Assembly: GCA_902580115.1 (NCBI GenBank)
Contig: CACHJN010000002.1
Location: 1-64,000 of the forward strand
Source: an uncultured Pelagibacteraceae bacterium
GTDB taxonomy: Bacteria; Pseudomonadota; Alphaproteobacteria; Pelagibacterales; Pelagibacteraceae
DNA length: 64,000 nt
Reading direction: 5' to 3'
This document shows, piece after piece, positions 53,852 through 63,380 of the stretch. The notes under the pieces were generated by a model that was not told the origin of the DNA, ran no database searches, and worked only from the letters and a program-made list of their open reading frames with translations. A program made the translations under genes and the position numbers. Numbering within the stretch: position 1 is the stretch's first letter; each line of letters opens with the position of its first letter.

Positions 53852-54645
53852 TATTCCTCCGTACCTAAATAAGCCTCGATAACTTCAGGGCTATTTTTTG
53901 TTTCTTTAGCAGATCCTTGAAAAATCTTTTTTCCGTAATTTAAAACTACAACATGATCTGATATTTCCATTACAACACTCATATCGTGCTCTATAAGAAG
54001 AATGCCTGTTTTTTTTTCATTTTTTATAAATAAAAGTAATTTGTTTAACTCAGCAGACTCTTTAGCGTTGAGTCCTGCGGCTGGTTCATCTAGACATAAC
54101 AAATGTGGATTAATACACATGGCTCTTACAATCTCTAATTTTCTTTGATCTCCATAAGGTAAATCACCAGCATCGTCGTCTGCTCTGTGCGTTAAACCAA
54201 TAATATCTAACCAGTATTTTGAAATTTCTACCGCTTCTTTTTCTTTTTTTACAAAAGAAGGTGAGTTGAATAATCCAAGAATAGTAAAACCAGAAGCATC
54301 CATTAATTTGTTATGCTGAGCAACCATAAGGTTTTCCAAAACTGACATTTGAGGGAAAAGCCTTATGTTTTGAAAAGTTCTGGCAACTCCAGCTTTTTGT
54401 GCAACTTTAAAATCAGAAAATTTTCTTAGGTTTAATCTTTCATTTTCTTTATTTAAAAACATTGAGCCAGCAGTAGCCTTATAAAAACCTGTTAAGCAAT
54501 TAAATACAGTTGTTTTGCCTGCACCATTTGGACCTATTATTGAAGTAATTTTATCTTTATCAGCGGAAAAAGATAAATTATCAATAGCCACTAGACCTCC
54601 AAATTTCATTGTTAAGTTTTCTACATCTAATAATTTTTGACTCAT
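53851..54645 (-). CDS. livG: Branched-chain amino acid ABC transporter, ATPase 1
   Basis: A 264-residue ATPase. Walker A is IGPNGAGKTTVFNCLTGFYK, followed by the LivG-type GVARTFQNIRLFPQMSVLEN, a variant signature LPYGDQRKLEIVRAM and Walker B LLCLDEPAAGLNAKE. It overlaps livM by 4 bp. Confidence 0.94.
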   Translation of the reverse strand: MSQKLLDVENLTMKFGGLVAIDNLSFSADKDKITSIIGPNGAGKTTVFNCLTGFYKATAGSMFLNKENERLNLRKFSDFKVAQKAGVARTFQNIRLFPQMSVLENLMVAQHNKLMDASGFTILGLFNSPSFVKKEKEAVEISKYWLDIIGLTHRADDDAGDLPYGDQRKLEIVRAMCINPHLLCLDEPAAGLNAKESAELNKLLLFIKNEKKTGILLIEHDMSVVMEISDHVVVLNYGKKIFQGSAKETKNSPEVIEAYLGTEE

Positions 54646-55931
54646 TTTGATGAACTCTTTTCTAATGTTATTGTTGGTTTTCTTGTTGCTAAAATTCCTC
54701 TTGGTCTAAAAATCATGATTAGAACCATGGCGCCACCAAATGCGATCATCCTATAAGATTCGAAGTCTCTAAAAACTTCAATTAGTCCAATTAAGAAAAC
54801 AGTAGCTAGTACAACTCCAGTCTGCGAACCCATTCCTCCAAGAACCACTATTGCAACTATTATAGCTGACTCGATAAAAGTAAAACTTTCAGGGCTTATA
54901 AATGCTTGTCTTGTTGCGAAGAATGAACCAGCAAATCCTCCAAACATTGCTCCGATGGCGAAGGCAGTAAGTTTTGTATTTCTTGGATTAACGCCTAATG
55001 ATTTGCATGCTATTTCATCTTCTCTTAAAGCTTCCCAAGCTCTTCCGATTGGCAGTCTTCTTATCTTAATTGTAAAAAGATTGGTAATTAAGGCTAAAAC
55101 CAGAATTAGATAATATAAGAAAATAATTCTTTGCATTGGATCATACTCAACACCAAAAAAAGTATGAAATGTTTGCTCTCCTTCGTCCGGAAAACTTTTA
55201 AAAGGCAAACCAAAGAAAGAAGGTCTCGGTATTCCTGTTAGTCCATCTGGACCTTTTGTAAGTTGGTACCAATTTAAAAGTAAAATTCTGATCATTTCAC
55301 CAAAAGCAAGAGTTACAATTGCTAAATAATCTCCTCTTAATCTTAAGACCGGGAAACCTAAAAGAACCCCAAACATGGCTGCAAATATTCCGGCTATTGG
55401 TAAACAAATCCAAAATGACCAACCAAAATGAATTGCAAACAATGCATACGAATATGCGCCTACTGCATAAAATGCAACATATCCTAAATCTAATAAACCT
55501 GCTAAACCAATTACAATATTTAAGCCCCAGCCAAGCATTATGTAAGTCAACATCATGATGGCGATATCCATGAGGTACCTATCTGTAAAAGGAAGGAAAG
55601 GAAAAATTACTGAAAATATAATTGCTGTTAAAGCTATTTGATAACCTTTTGTATCTAGAAAGTTACTAATTGATTTACCTATGCTTGATTGAATTCCAGT
55701 TTTTTGATCTCGATTGTAAACGTATAGATTTGTGAGGAATCTTCCTACAGCACATACTATGACTATGATTAAAACAATGAACCATTTAGGATGAACTTCA
55801 AGAACTTCATTTTTTGCAACTGTCCTTAAACCTACAATCGGACCAAAAAGTGCGAGAGCTATTAAACCTGTGAATAAACTGTCTTTAATTGACGTCTGAA
55901 AAAATTTTTTTTCCATATTAAACCTTTTCAA
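54642..55931 (-). CDS. livM: Branched-chain amino acid ABC transporter, permease 2
   Basis: A 429-residue permease, about 100 residues longer than minimal LivM because of an N-terminal extension with extra helices (as in E. coli LivM). YIMLGWGLNIVIGLAGLLDL and GDYLAIVTLAFGEMIRILL near residues 200-220 and REDEIACKSLGVNPRNTKL are diagnostic. It overlaps livH by 14 bp. Confidence 0.92.
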   Translation of the reverse strand: MKRFNMEKKFFQTSIKDSLFTGLIALALFGPIVGLRTVAKNEVLEVHPKWFIVLIIVIVCAVGRFLTNLYVYNRDQKTGIQSSIGKSISNFLDTKGYQIALTAIIFSVIFPFLPFTDRYLMDIAIMMLTYIMLGWGLNIVIGLAGLLDLGYVAFYAVGAYSYALFAIHFGWSFWICLPIAGIFAAMFGVLLGFPVLRLRGDYLAIVTLAFGEMIRILLLNWYQLTKGPDGLTGIPRPSFFGLPFKSFPDEGEQTFHTFFGVEYDPMQRIIFLYYLILVLALITNLFTIKIRRLPIGRAWEALREDEIACKSLGVNPRNTKLTAFAIGAMFGGFAGSFFATRQAFISPESFTFIESAIIVAIVVLGGMGSQTGVVLATVFLIGLIEVFRDFESYRMIAFGGAMVLIMIFRPRGILATRKPTITLEKSSSK

Positions 55932-56835
55932 TATCTGGTTTTCCTAAAAAACCAGTTGGGAAAAAGATTAATACAACAACTAAAACTGTAAACGCTGCAA
56001 TATCTTTATATTCAATTGAAATATATCCTGACCAAAATACTTCGATTAAACCTATTAATAATCCACCAAGCATTGCACCAGGAACAGATCCAATCCCACC
56101 TAATACTGCAGCTGTAAATGCCTTGATACCTGCTAAAAATCCTATGTAGAAATCTATTACGCCATAATACATAACGAACATCATCCCAGCTACCGATGCT
56201 AAGGAAGAACCAATTATAAATGTAATTGAAATAGTTCTATCTACATTAATTCCCATTAACGCAGTCATTGTTCTATCTTGTTCACAAGCTCGTTGTGCTC
56301 TTCCCAAAGCAGTTTTAGTAATTAATAAAGTAAAGATTGCCATTAAAACTATTGTCACTAACACTATAAATATTTGAAGATAACTCAAAGAAACTGTAAA
56401 TCCTGTATCTTCCATAAAAGTAAATCCACCTTGAATAACAGGTTGCAACGTTTTAATTCTAGCTCCTTGTGCAGCTTGAACATAATTTTGCAATACTATT
56501 GACATTCCTAACGCAGAAATAAGAGGAGCAAGTCTAAAAGATTTTCTCAATGGTTTATAAGCTAATTTCTCAACAGTCCAACCGTAACAAGCTGTAAATA
56601 CCATAGCAATTAGTAAAGTAAGTAACAAAACTATTGGTAGAGCAATACTGGTAAGTGCGAAAAGAATAAAAGATATTAAAGCAATAAACGCCCCTACCAT
56701 AAAAATATCTCCATGAGCAAAATTAATCATTCCGATTATGCCGTAAACCATGGTGTAACCAATAGCTATCAAACCATAAACCGAACCTAGTGTTACTCCG
56801 TTTATTAACTGTTGTAAGAAATACGCTGTATCCAT
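55918..56835 (-). CDS. livH: Branched-chain amino acid ABC transporter, permease 1
   Basis: A 305-residue permease with LINGVTLGSVYGLIAIGYTM, GMINFAHGDIFMVGAF and ACEQDRTMTALMGINVDRT, all LivH signatures, and GGIGSVPGAMLGGLLIGL near the end. With LivM it forms the membrane channel. It starts 8 bp after the proC stop, so proC probably leads this operon. Confidence 0.94.
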   Translation of the reverse strand: MDTAYFLQQLINGVTLGSVYGLIAIGYTMVYGIIGMINFAHGDIFMVGAFIALISFILFALTSIALPIVLLLTLLIAMVFTACYGWTVEKLAYKPLRKSFRLAPLISALGMSIVLQNYVQAAQGARIKTLQPVIQGGFTFMEDTGFTVSLSYLQIFIVLVTIVLMAIFTLLITKTALGRAQRACEQDRTMTALMGINVDRTISITFIIGSSLASVAGMMFVMYYGVIDFYIGFLAGIKAFTAAVLGGIGSVPGAMLGGLLIGLIEVFWSGYISIEYKDIAAFTVLVVVLIFFPTGFLGKPDIEKV

Positions 56836-56843
56836 ATTAAAGT

Positions 56844-57602
56844 TTAAAATTTTTTAAAGATGCTATTTAAAACTTTTTGTTGGACTTTGTAAAATTTCTT
56901 TTTTTTGAGCTCTTTAAGTACGTAAGCATTGGTTCCCCCTGGGGTTTGAGATTCTAGTACCAGTTGTTTTAAAGAAATTTTATTTTTGTTCATTGCATCC
57001 TCAGACAGGGCCAAAAAAAGTTCTCTAGTATAATTCTCTGCCTTATTTCTTTTTATTCCTTTAGAGACCAACCAACTACTAGTCTCATTTAACAAATTAT
57101 AAAAGGAAGCCATAAAAGACGAAGTTGCCCAAAAACTTTTGGATGTATTTTCGCTTTTTAATTCTATTACTTTCCCCAAGTATTTAAAAAAATTTTTTAA
57201 TTTATTGTCGTTTGGACAAATTATAATTGGTCCCTTTCTCATTCCTATAAAAGGCAAAGGAATTACTCTTGAGATATTTTTGTTTTTTGTAATTTTTTTT
57301 AATCTGTTTATATTAATTGTTGAAATCAAACTTATTATTTTTTTAGATTTATTGAATCTTAAATTTTTCAATATTTTATTTCCTATATTTGGAGTTACAG
57401 CTAAGAAAACCCACGAAGAGCTATCTATTACTTGTTGATTGTTATTTGAAACAATCACTTTTTTAAATCTTTTACTTAATTTTTTTGATATCAGTTTATT
57501 TCGAGGGGAGATGTAAATTTTTTTGATTTTTAGTTTTGATTTAAAAATACCTTCTATGATTGAAGATGTAATATGACCAGAGCCTAAAAATCCTATATTC
57601 AT
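56844..57602 (-). CDS. proC: Pyrroline-5-carboxylate reductase-like protein
   Basis: A 252-residue protein starting MNIGFLGSGHITSSIIEGIF (NADPH-binding). VFLAVTPNIGNKILKNLRF, RVIPLPFIGMRKGPIIICPN and LVLESQTPGGTNAYVLKELK follow the P5CR family. The usual RxMPN segment is changed to RVIPLP, so it may not be the main proline enzyme. It is very Lys-rich. It is 8 bp before livH. Confidence 0.75.
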   Translation of the reverse strand: MNIGFLGSGHITSSIIEGIFKSKLKIKKIYISPRNKLISKKLSKRFKKVIVSNNNQQVIDSSSWVFLAVTPNIGNKILKNLRFNKSKKIISLISTININRLKKITKNKNISRVIPLPFIGMRKGPIIICPNDNKLKNFFKYLGKVIELKSENTSKSFWATSSFMASFYNLLNETSSWLVSKGIKRNKAENYTRELFLALSEDAMNKNKISLKQLVLESQTPGGTNAYVLKELKKKKFYKVQQKVLNSIFKKF

Positions 57603-57607
57603 AAATA

Positions 57608-58681
57608 ATGCAGAATAACCAGTCTATACCAATTAATAAAGAAAATTTTAAACTGATTTTTTCAAAAGAATTTATTCTAGTAATAGTATTTTCAATACCT
57701 GCAGCATTTACTGCAGAATATTTTAATATTCCATTAGCGTGGTTTTTGGGTCCAATGATTATTACGTCATTAATGTCTCTTTTTGGTTTAAAACTCGTAA
57801 TGCCAAGATTAGTACTAAGTATAATACTAATTTTACTTGGTCTCTATATTGGAAACTACATTGACAAAAATTTATTTTCACAAATGCATCAATGGATTTG
57901 GACTTCTTTAATAATGTTGGGGTACATCATTCTAAGTGTTTTGTTAGTTTCAAAATATCTGGAAAAATTTTCTGGATATGAAAAAAAAACATCAATTTTT
58001 TCTGCGGCTCCAGGAGCTTTAGGTCCGCTTCTAATTTTAGCTGAGGATGAAAAATCTGATCTCAGTCAAGTTGCTACCTCCCATTTAATAAGATTGATTA
58101 TTATTATTACTGTGTTTCCATTTGTTGTAGATAGTCTTTATGGTCAAAATAGAATGGAAAAGATAGATGAAGTTCTTGATCAAAATACTTACGAATTATT
58201 AATTTTAATTGTTTTATCTTTATTAATTATTTTTATTTTTGATAAAATAAAAGTCCCAGCAGCACTTTTAGCTGGCACACTTGTTGCTAGTGGACTATTA
58301 CAGATTACTGAAGTTGCAAGCTATAAACTGTCTCCTGGTATAATTGATTTTTGTTTATTAATACTTGGATCATCAGTAGGCTGTAGATTTGCCAATAAAA
58401 CATTTGGTGAAATTGGAAAAAATGCATTACATAGTTTTGTCGCTACTTTTTTTTTAGTCGTTCTAGGTCTTTTAGCTGCTTATGTAGCAAGTTTAGTGAT
58501 AGACAAAAATTTCTTTACTCTACTATTATCCTATTGCCCCGGTGGAATTTATGAAGTTGCAGTAATTGCTATTTTTTTTGATTTAGACCCAGAATTTGTA
58601 TCTTTTCACCACATTATTAGATTATTAATGATCTTGTTTATTGTGCCAGTAATCTTGCGATTAATGCAAAAAAAAACCTAA
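57608..58681 (+). CDS. AbrB-family membrane protein
   Basis: A 357-residue protein of about ten helices: FNIPLAWFLGPMIITSLMSL, FSAAPGALGPLLILAEDEKS and LLSYCPGGIYEVAVIAIFFD are repeats of the AbrB (ammonia monooxygenase-regulator-like) family. Despite the name these are membrane proteins of unknown function. It begins 5 bp from the divergent proC start. Confidence 0.86.
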   Translation: MQNNQSIPINKENFKLIFSKEFILVIVFSIPAAFTAEYFNIPLAWFLGPMIITSLMSLFGLKLVMPRLVLSIILILLGLYIGNYIDKNLFSQMHQWIWTSLIMLGYIILSVLLVSKYLEKFSGYEKKTSIFSAAPGALGPLLILAEDEKSDLSQVATSHLIRLIIIITVFPFVVDSLYGQNRMEKIDEVLDQNTYELLILIVLSLLIIFIFDKIKVPAALLAGTLVASGLLQITEVASYKLSPGIIDFCLLILGSSVGCRFANKTFGEIGKNALHSFVATFFLVVLGLLAAYVASLVIDKNFFTLLLSYCPGGIYEVAVIAIFFDLDPEFVSFHHIIRLLMILFIVPVILRLMQKKT

Positions 58682-58731
58682 TTTTAACCTCTCATTTTTG
58701 ACATTAATTAAAATTTAGAGTTAAATTTGTT

Positions 58732-59118
58732 ATGGCAAATTTTTTTGATCTGATTGGAAGAATAATGATTTCGGCTATTTTTTTATTTAGCGGAATTAAC
58801 AAAATCTTTAATTATGATGGAACTGTAGGCTGGATGGAAGGTTTCGGTATACCTGGATTTTTATTAGTTCCAGCAATTATAGTTGAAATATTATTCCCGC
58901 TTATGGTTATTATTGGGTACCAAACTAGAATTGCCGCAGGAGGTCTTTTGCTATTTTCTTTATTAACTGCTTTTATTTTCCATTTAGATTTCTCTAACCA
59001 AATGCAATTAATTGCATTCCTTAAAAATATTGGTCTTGCTGGTGGAATGTTATTTTTAGTAGTTCATGGTGCAAAAGATTTTTCGATGGAGAAGAAAAAA
59101 AAATACGTTCGTTTATAG
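58732..59118 (+). CDS. DoxX-family membrane protein
   Basis: A 128-residue protein with four helices: RIMISAIFLFSGINKIFNYD, FLLVPAIIVEILFPLMVIIG and QLIAFLKNIGLAGGMLFLVV. It matches the DoxX family, membrane proteins of uncertain redox role. It may share a transcript with the AbrB-like gene (50 bp gap) and converges with tctA. Confidence 0.85.
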   Translation: MANFFDLIGRIMISAIFLFSGINKIFNYDGTVGWMEGFGIPGFLLVPAIIVEILFPLMVIIGYQTRIAAGGLLLFSLLTAFIFHLDFSNQMQLIAFLKNIGLAGGMLFLVVHGAKDFSMEKKKKYVRL

Positions 59119-59123
59119 AAAAT

Positions 59124-60623
59124 CTACCTCTTTTTAAAATAGCTATTATATATTTGCCAAAATACAATAAACAAAATAGTTATCATAATACATAATGTTA
59201 ATGGCCTATCCCAAAGAAACGCCCATGATCCATCACTTATCAGTAACGATCTCCTCAGATTTTCTTCCATCAAACCTCCTAATACAAACGCTAATATTAA
59301 AGGTGGCATAGGAAATTCGTATAAGCGTAAAATGGTTGCTACAACAGCTATTCCTATCATTAAATAAATATCAAAATTGTTAAAAGACATTAAATAAATA
59401 CCAGTAACTGAAAAAAATAAAATAAGAGGAATTAAAAAAGCCCTTGGCACTGCTAAAATTCTAGCTATGTATGGAATCAGAGGTAGGTTTAGAATTAATA
59501 AAATTACCATTCCGATATACATTGACATTATTACTGACCAAAAAATTTCAGGATTGGTTTGGTAAAGTCTTGGCCCTGGCTGTATACCAAACCCTAGTAA
59601 AGCTCCTAGCATAACAGCAGTTGTACCACTGCCAGGTATACCAAGTGTCAATAAAGGAACAAAAGAACCAGAGCAAGCTGCGTTATTTGCGGTCTCTGGT
59701 GCAGATAAACCGTTAACGCTTCCTTTTCCAAATTTTTGTTTCTCTTCATCCTTAACAAAATTTCTTTCCATTCCATAAGCTAAAAAAGAAGCAATAGTCG
59801 AACCTGCTCCAGGTAGCACACCCACTATAAAGCCGATTATTGAAGACCGAGGTATAGTTGTAACCATTTTTTTTGTTTCTTCTTTATCAAGTCTTATTGA
59901 TCCAAGTTTTGATAATGAAATTTGTTTCGCAGCTTGTGTCGGATCGCTTCCTTTAAAAATAATTGAAAGAGCCTCACTCATTGCAAATGTAGCCATAACT
60001 ACAAGTACGAAACTTATACCATCTGCTAAATTCATATTATTAAAAACAAATCTTGGTATATCCGATAAGGTATCTTGTCCTACTGAAGCTAACATTAGTC
60101 CTAGTACAACCATCATCATTGCTTTTAAAAAATGTCCTTTTGCAGAAAATGCTGATACTGCAGTCAAACCTAAAATCATAAGACCAAAATAATCTGGTGA
60201 TCTAAAAGCTAAACTTACTTTTGATAAACTAGGTGCAGCGAACAATAAAAAAATTGCAGCAATCGTTCCTCCAGCAAAAGAACTATAAGCTGCGATTGCT
60301 AACGCTTTACCAGCTTTACCTTGTTGAGCCATTGGATAACCATCAAAAGATGTGGCTACAGTTCCTGGAATTCCGGGAGCGTTGATTAATATTGAAGATG
60401 TTGAACCACCAAAAACTGCACCGTAATAAACCCCCGCCATCAAAATTAATCCGGTTGAAGGTTCAAAACCATAAGTGATCGGTATCATTAAAGCTATCGC
60501 TGTCATAGGTCCCAATCCTGGAAGCATTCCAATTATAGTTCCAGCAAAGCACCCTATCATCACCATAATGATATTTTTTATTGACAGCGCAGTATTTAAA
60601 CCGATAAGAATTCCTTCAATCAT
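59124..60623 (-). CDS. tctA: Tripartite tricarboxylate transporter, large permease
   Basis: A 499-residue TctA permease with 12 or so helices. CFAGTIIGMLPGLGPMTAIA, GAVFGGSTSSILINAPGIPG and the second copy GFIVGVLPGAGSTIASFLAY are conserved repeats of the family. It couples uptake of a carboxylate to a sodium or proton gradient. It overlaps tctB by 4 bp. Confidence 0.95.
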   Translation of the reverse strand: MIEGILIGLNTALSIKNIIMVMIGCFAGTIIGMLPGLGPMTAIALMIPITYGFEPSTGLILMAGVYYGAVFGGSTSSILINAPGIPGTVATSFDGYPMAQQGKAGKALAIAAYSSFAGGTIAAIFLLFAAPSLSKVSLAFRSPDYFGLMILGLTAVSAFSAKGHFLKAMMMVVLGLMLASVGQDTLSDIPRFVFNNMNLADGISFVLVVMATFAMSEALSIIFKGSDPTQAAKQISLSKLGSIRLDKEETKKMVTTIPRSSIIGFIVGVLPGAGSTIASFLAYGMERNFVKDEEKQKFGKGSVNGLSAPETANNAACSGSFVPLLTLGIPGSGTTAVMLGALLGFGIQPGPRLYQTNPEIFWSVIMSMYIGMVILLILNLPLIPYIARILAVPRAFLIPLILFFSVTGIYLMSFNNFDIYLMIGIAVVATILRLYEFPMPPLILAFVLGGLMEENLRRSLLISDGSWAFLWDRPLTLCIMITILFIVFWQIYNSYFKKR

Positions 60624-61090
60624 CCAATTATTCCTAAATATTTTAAAAGTGGGTCACGTAGATAAATGTCTAATAAACCGTGTAAAAGAAACATAAAGAT
60701 TGCAACAAAAGGGAAGGAGAGCGTAAAAACCCAAAACCATCTTTTCTCTCCAAGTGTTATGTAAGACAGAACCAAAAAAATTGAGGTAGAAAGAAAATAT
60801 CCTGCTTTTAAAATAGTAACTCCATAAATTATCATTAAAACGACAAGTGTAATTGTTCTTTTATAATCTAAGACTGAAAGATTAACATTTGCAGGTCTTT
60901 TCTCAGGTAAAACAATATAGAGACCTGAAAAGAAAATTCCTGCGTAACCTAATAAAATTGGAAAAGTTTTCGCATTAAAAGGAGCGTTTTCATCAAAGGC
61001 AAAAACTCTAATTTGATATGCGTGATATAAATAAAATCCTGAAAAAACAAAGAAGAGCAGTGAAATAATCTTAACTGGGCTTATTTGCAC
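60620..61090 (-). CDS. tctB: Tripartite tricarboxylate transporter, small permease
   Basis: A 156-residue protein with four helices. FDENAPFNAKTFPILLGYAG near residues 32-51 is the TctB-type loop. It is a partner of TctA, between tctC (23 bp upstream) and tctA. Confidence 0.88.
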   Translation of the reverse strand: MQISPVKIISLLFFVFSGFYLYHAYQIRVFAFDENAPFNAKTFPILLGYAGIFFSGLYIVLPEKRPANVNLSVLDYKRTITLVVLMIIYGVTILKAGYFLSTSIFLVLSYITLGEKRWFWVFTLSFPFVAIFMFLLHGLLDIYLRDPLLKYLGIIG

Positions 61091-61113
61091 TGCTCCTCCT
61101 AATTAGTAAGTAA

Positions 61114-62094
61114 TTAAATTACTCCAAGTTTTTTCATTAGAGCTGTCATTTCTTTAGTTTGTGTTTTTAAAAACTTCACAAACTTTTTGTCTGGATTATA
61201 GATATTAACCCAAGCATTTCTTTTTCTAACAGCTTCCCATTCTGGAGTTTTTTGAACATCACCTAACATTTTTGCTATTTTCTTTTTATCTGCACTACTC
61301 ATGTTTGGTGGACCAAAGAATCCTCTCCAGTTTACGAACTGAACATCAAAGCCTTGTTCTTTAAGCGTTGGTACTTCTGGAGCATCTGCAACTCTGCTAG
61401 GCGCAGTTATACCAATTATTCTTACTTGGTCTCTTGCTCCCATTACTTCTCCCAAACCAGTTGAAAGAATTTGAGTTTCTCCTGAAAGTAAACCTGCTAA
61501 TGCTTTTCCGCCAGCATCGTAAGGTACGTATACAACTTTATTCGGATCAGCCCCTGCTTCTTGAAATGCTAAAGCACCAATTAAATGGTCCATGCTTCCT
61601 CTTACAGATCCACCTGCCATCTTAACAGATTTTGGATTAGATTTATAAGCAGCAACTACATCTTTAAAGTTTTTATACGGTGAATTTTTTGCAACAGCGA
61701 TTGCACCATAGTCACCTATTACTCCAGCTATTGGTACAACATCTTTGTATGACAGAACGCCACTACCACTCACGTAACCTTTGTGTCTTGTGATTGATCT
61801 TAATACTAAAGGTGTTGATTGAACTAATACTGTACCAGTTGGTTTAGTATTAATCATGAATGATAAAGCTTTACCTCCACCACCACCTGACATATTTTCG
61901 AATGACGCGCTTTTTAAGAAACCAGCTTTTGTAAGCGCTTCTCCAGTTCCTCTAGCAGTTCCATCCCAACCACCACCAGCTCCACCGCCAATTACAAAGT
62001 GTAATTTGTCGATAGCAAAACTAGTTGATGAGATTGAAGTTAAAAGAACGGTAGCAAATACAAGACTGATAAGTTTTTTAAATTTACTTAACAT
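61114..62094 (-). CDS. tctC: Tripartite tricarboxylate transporter, substrate-binding protein
   Basis: A 326-residue Bug-type binding protein. It has a signal peptide (LVFATVLLTSISSTSFA), then KLHFVIGGGAGGGWDGTARG near residues 30-49, and the second ligand segment MAGGSVRGSMDHLIGALAF. Bug proteins bind di- and tricarboxylates. The glutarate hydroxylase gene just upstream hints at glutarate or a similar acid. A GGGGGA ribosome site precedes the ATG. Confidence 0.93.
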   Translation of the reverse strand: MLSKFKKLISLVFATVLLTSISSTSFAIDKLHFVIGGGAGGGWDGTARGTGEALTKAGFLKSASFENMSGGGGGKALSFMINTKPTGTVLVQSTPLVLRSITRHKGYVSGSGVLSYKDVVPIAGVIGDYGAIAVAKNSPYKNFKDVVAAYKSNPKSVKMAGGSVRGSMDHLIGALAFQEAGADPNKVVYVPYDAGGKALAGLLSGETQILSTGLGEVMGARDQVRIIGITAPSRVADAPEVPTLKEQGFDVQFVNWRGFFGPPNMSSADKKKIAKMLGDVQKTPEWEAVRKRNAWVNIYNPDKKFVKFLKTQTKEMTALMKKLGVI

Positions 62095-62160
62095 TTGTTT
62101 CCCCCATTGTTTGTTAATTATTATGATTAAAAATAATTAATGAGTAAGAGTCAATATGAT

Positions 62161-63057
62161 TTAATGGAAAAAAGTTCCTCTAATTCTTAACAGTTCTCTA
62201 GATAACCCAGAATGCTCTTTGAAAGCTTTTCTCCCGTGTAGCCAGAAATAGTTGTTTGAAAAAATAGTAGAACCTACTGGTAGAGGAAAAACTATTTTGT
62301 TTTTGCTCTCTTCCAAAGCATCAGATAATTTTTGTAAGAATAAACCTTGTTGCATATTTTTAGGCTCAGGAAATTGATCAATATAAGAAATAATAGGTTT
62401 GCCTTTCTCATCATTAGAAAATACTGGGTGCTCAACTTTATAATCTACATTTTTACTCTTGGGCGAGCTCCAAATAAAATTTTGTCTTCCTATTGGATCT
62501 TTGCTTAAATCTTCTAAATATTCCCAGTCATCTAAGTGTAATATCACACTCTCTCCGCCTGATACGTTTTGTTCCTCCATCTTAGTCATTATTAACCAGT
62601 CTGTTTTCTCTTTTACGTAGGTTCCGTCTGTATGAAGATCTAGATTGTTATATGCTTTTCGTAAATAAGAGTCGCTTTGATCCACATGTTTCACCTCAAA
62701 TCTTGCATAATATTTACCTGACATAGAATCGAAATTAGGAGTGCCCACAAGATAAGCTAAAGATGTTGAAAGTTTAACTAAAAATTCTTTATCAAATTTA
62801 TTGTTTTTTATCTCAGGTTCAATAATTGCTGTTCCTGAATTTCTATCATTAAGAACTTTGTTAAGTTGTTTGCTTAATTCATTTTTAAATAATTCATCTA
62901 AACTTTTAGCAATGGTAAACCTTGTAAAGGGTTTGTACTCTAATGATGTAATGGAGTGTTTTTTAAATGGAAATACCAATCTATCTAAATCTTCTTCGGG
63001 TATTTTTATAACCTTTACTCTTTTAGAATTCTTATGATCTTCAATTTTTAAACTCAT
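62161..63057 (-). CDS. glaH: Glutarate 2-hydroxylase, CsiD/GlaH family
   Basis: A 298-residue Fe(II)/2-oxoglutarate dioxygenase. The HxD motif is in NNLDLHTDGTY near residues 140-150, the distal His in NNYFWLHGRKAF near 270-281, and the 2-oxoglutarate Arg in LSRELLRIRGTFF. The whole layout matches CsiD, which makes L-2-hydroxyglutarate from glutarate during lysine degradation. LhgO and GabDT are not in view. It overlaps the azlD gene by 4 bp and is 66 bp upstream of tctC. Confidence 0.87.
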   Translation of the reverse strand: MSLKIEDHKNSKRVKVIKIPEEDLDRLVFPFKKHSITSLEYKPFTRFTIAKSLDELFKNELSKQLNKVLNDRNSGTAIIEPEIKNNKFDKEFLVKLSTSLAYLVGTPNFDSMSGKYYARFEVKHVDQSDSYLRKAYNNLDLHTDGTYVKEKTDWLIMTKMEEQNVSGGESVILHLDDWEYLEDLSKDPIGRQNFIWSSPKSKNVDYKVEHPVFSNDEKGKPIISYIDQFPEPKNMQQGLFLQKLSDALEESKNKIVFPLPVGSTIFSNNYFWLHGRKAFKEHSGLSRELLRIRGTFFH

Positions 63058-63380
63058 ATACTTGTTAAAACAGATAAAAGTATAGCAGAAAATATTGTTG
63101 GTATAACCAAATTTTTCTTCATTATAATGAAAATAAATATACAGCTAATAAGGACTATCAAACGTATTATGATGTCGGCATCAGCTAAAACTCCAGCAGG
63201 AAAAATTATAATTCTACCAAGCAAAGCTGCTAGAGTTGAGTAGGCTACTAGATTAAACCAATCAAAAAGTTTCGAACTAGCATCAACTCTTTCTGAAGTT
63301 AATGCTCCTAAAAAACGCGATATAAACGTTGCAACAGATGTTGCAATTATTGCTAATATTATAATTTTATTTGGATCCAT
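63054..63380 (-). CDS. azlD: AzlD-family branched-chain amino acid exporter subunit
   Basis: A 108-residue protein with four helices, matching AzlD: ATSVATFISRFLGALTSE near residues 14-31 (family ISR segment) and LVAYSTLAALLGRII. It pairs with AzlC to export branched-chain amino acids. It overlaps azlC by 14 bp and glaH by 4 bp. Confidence 0.88.
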   Translation of the reverse strand: MDPNKIIILAIIATSVATFISRFLGALTSERVDASSKLFDWFNLVAYSTLAALLGRIIIFPAGVLADADIIIRLIVLISCIFIFIIMKKNLVIPTIFSAILLSVLTSI

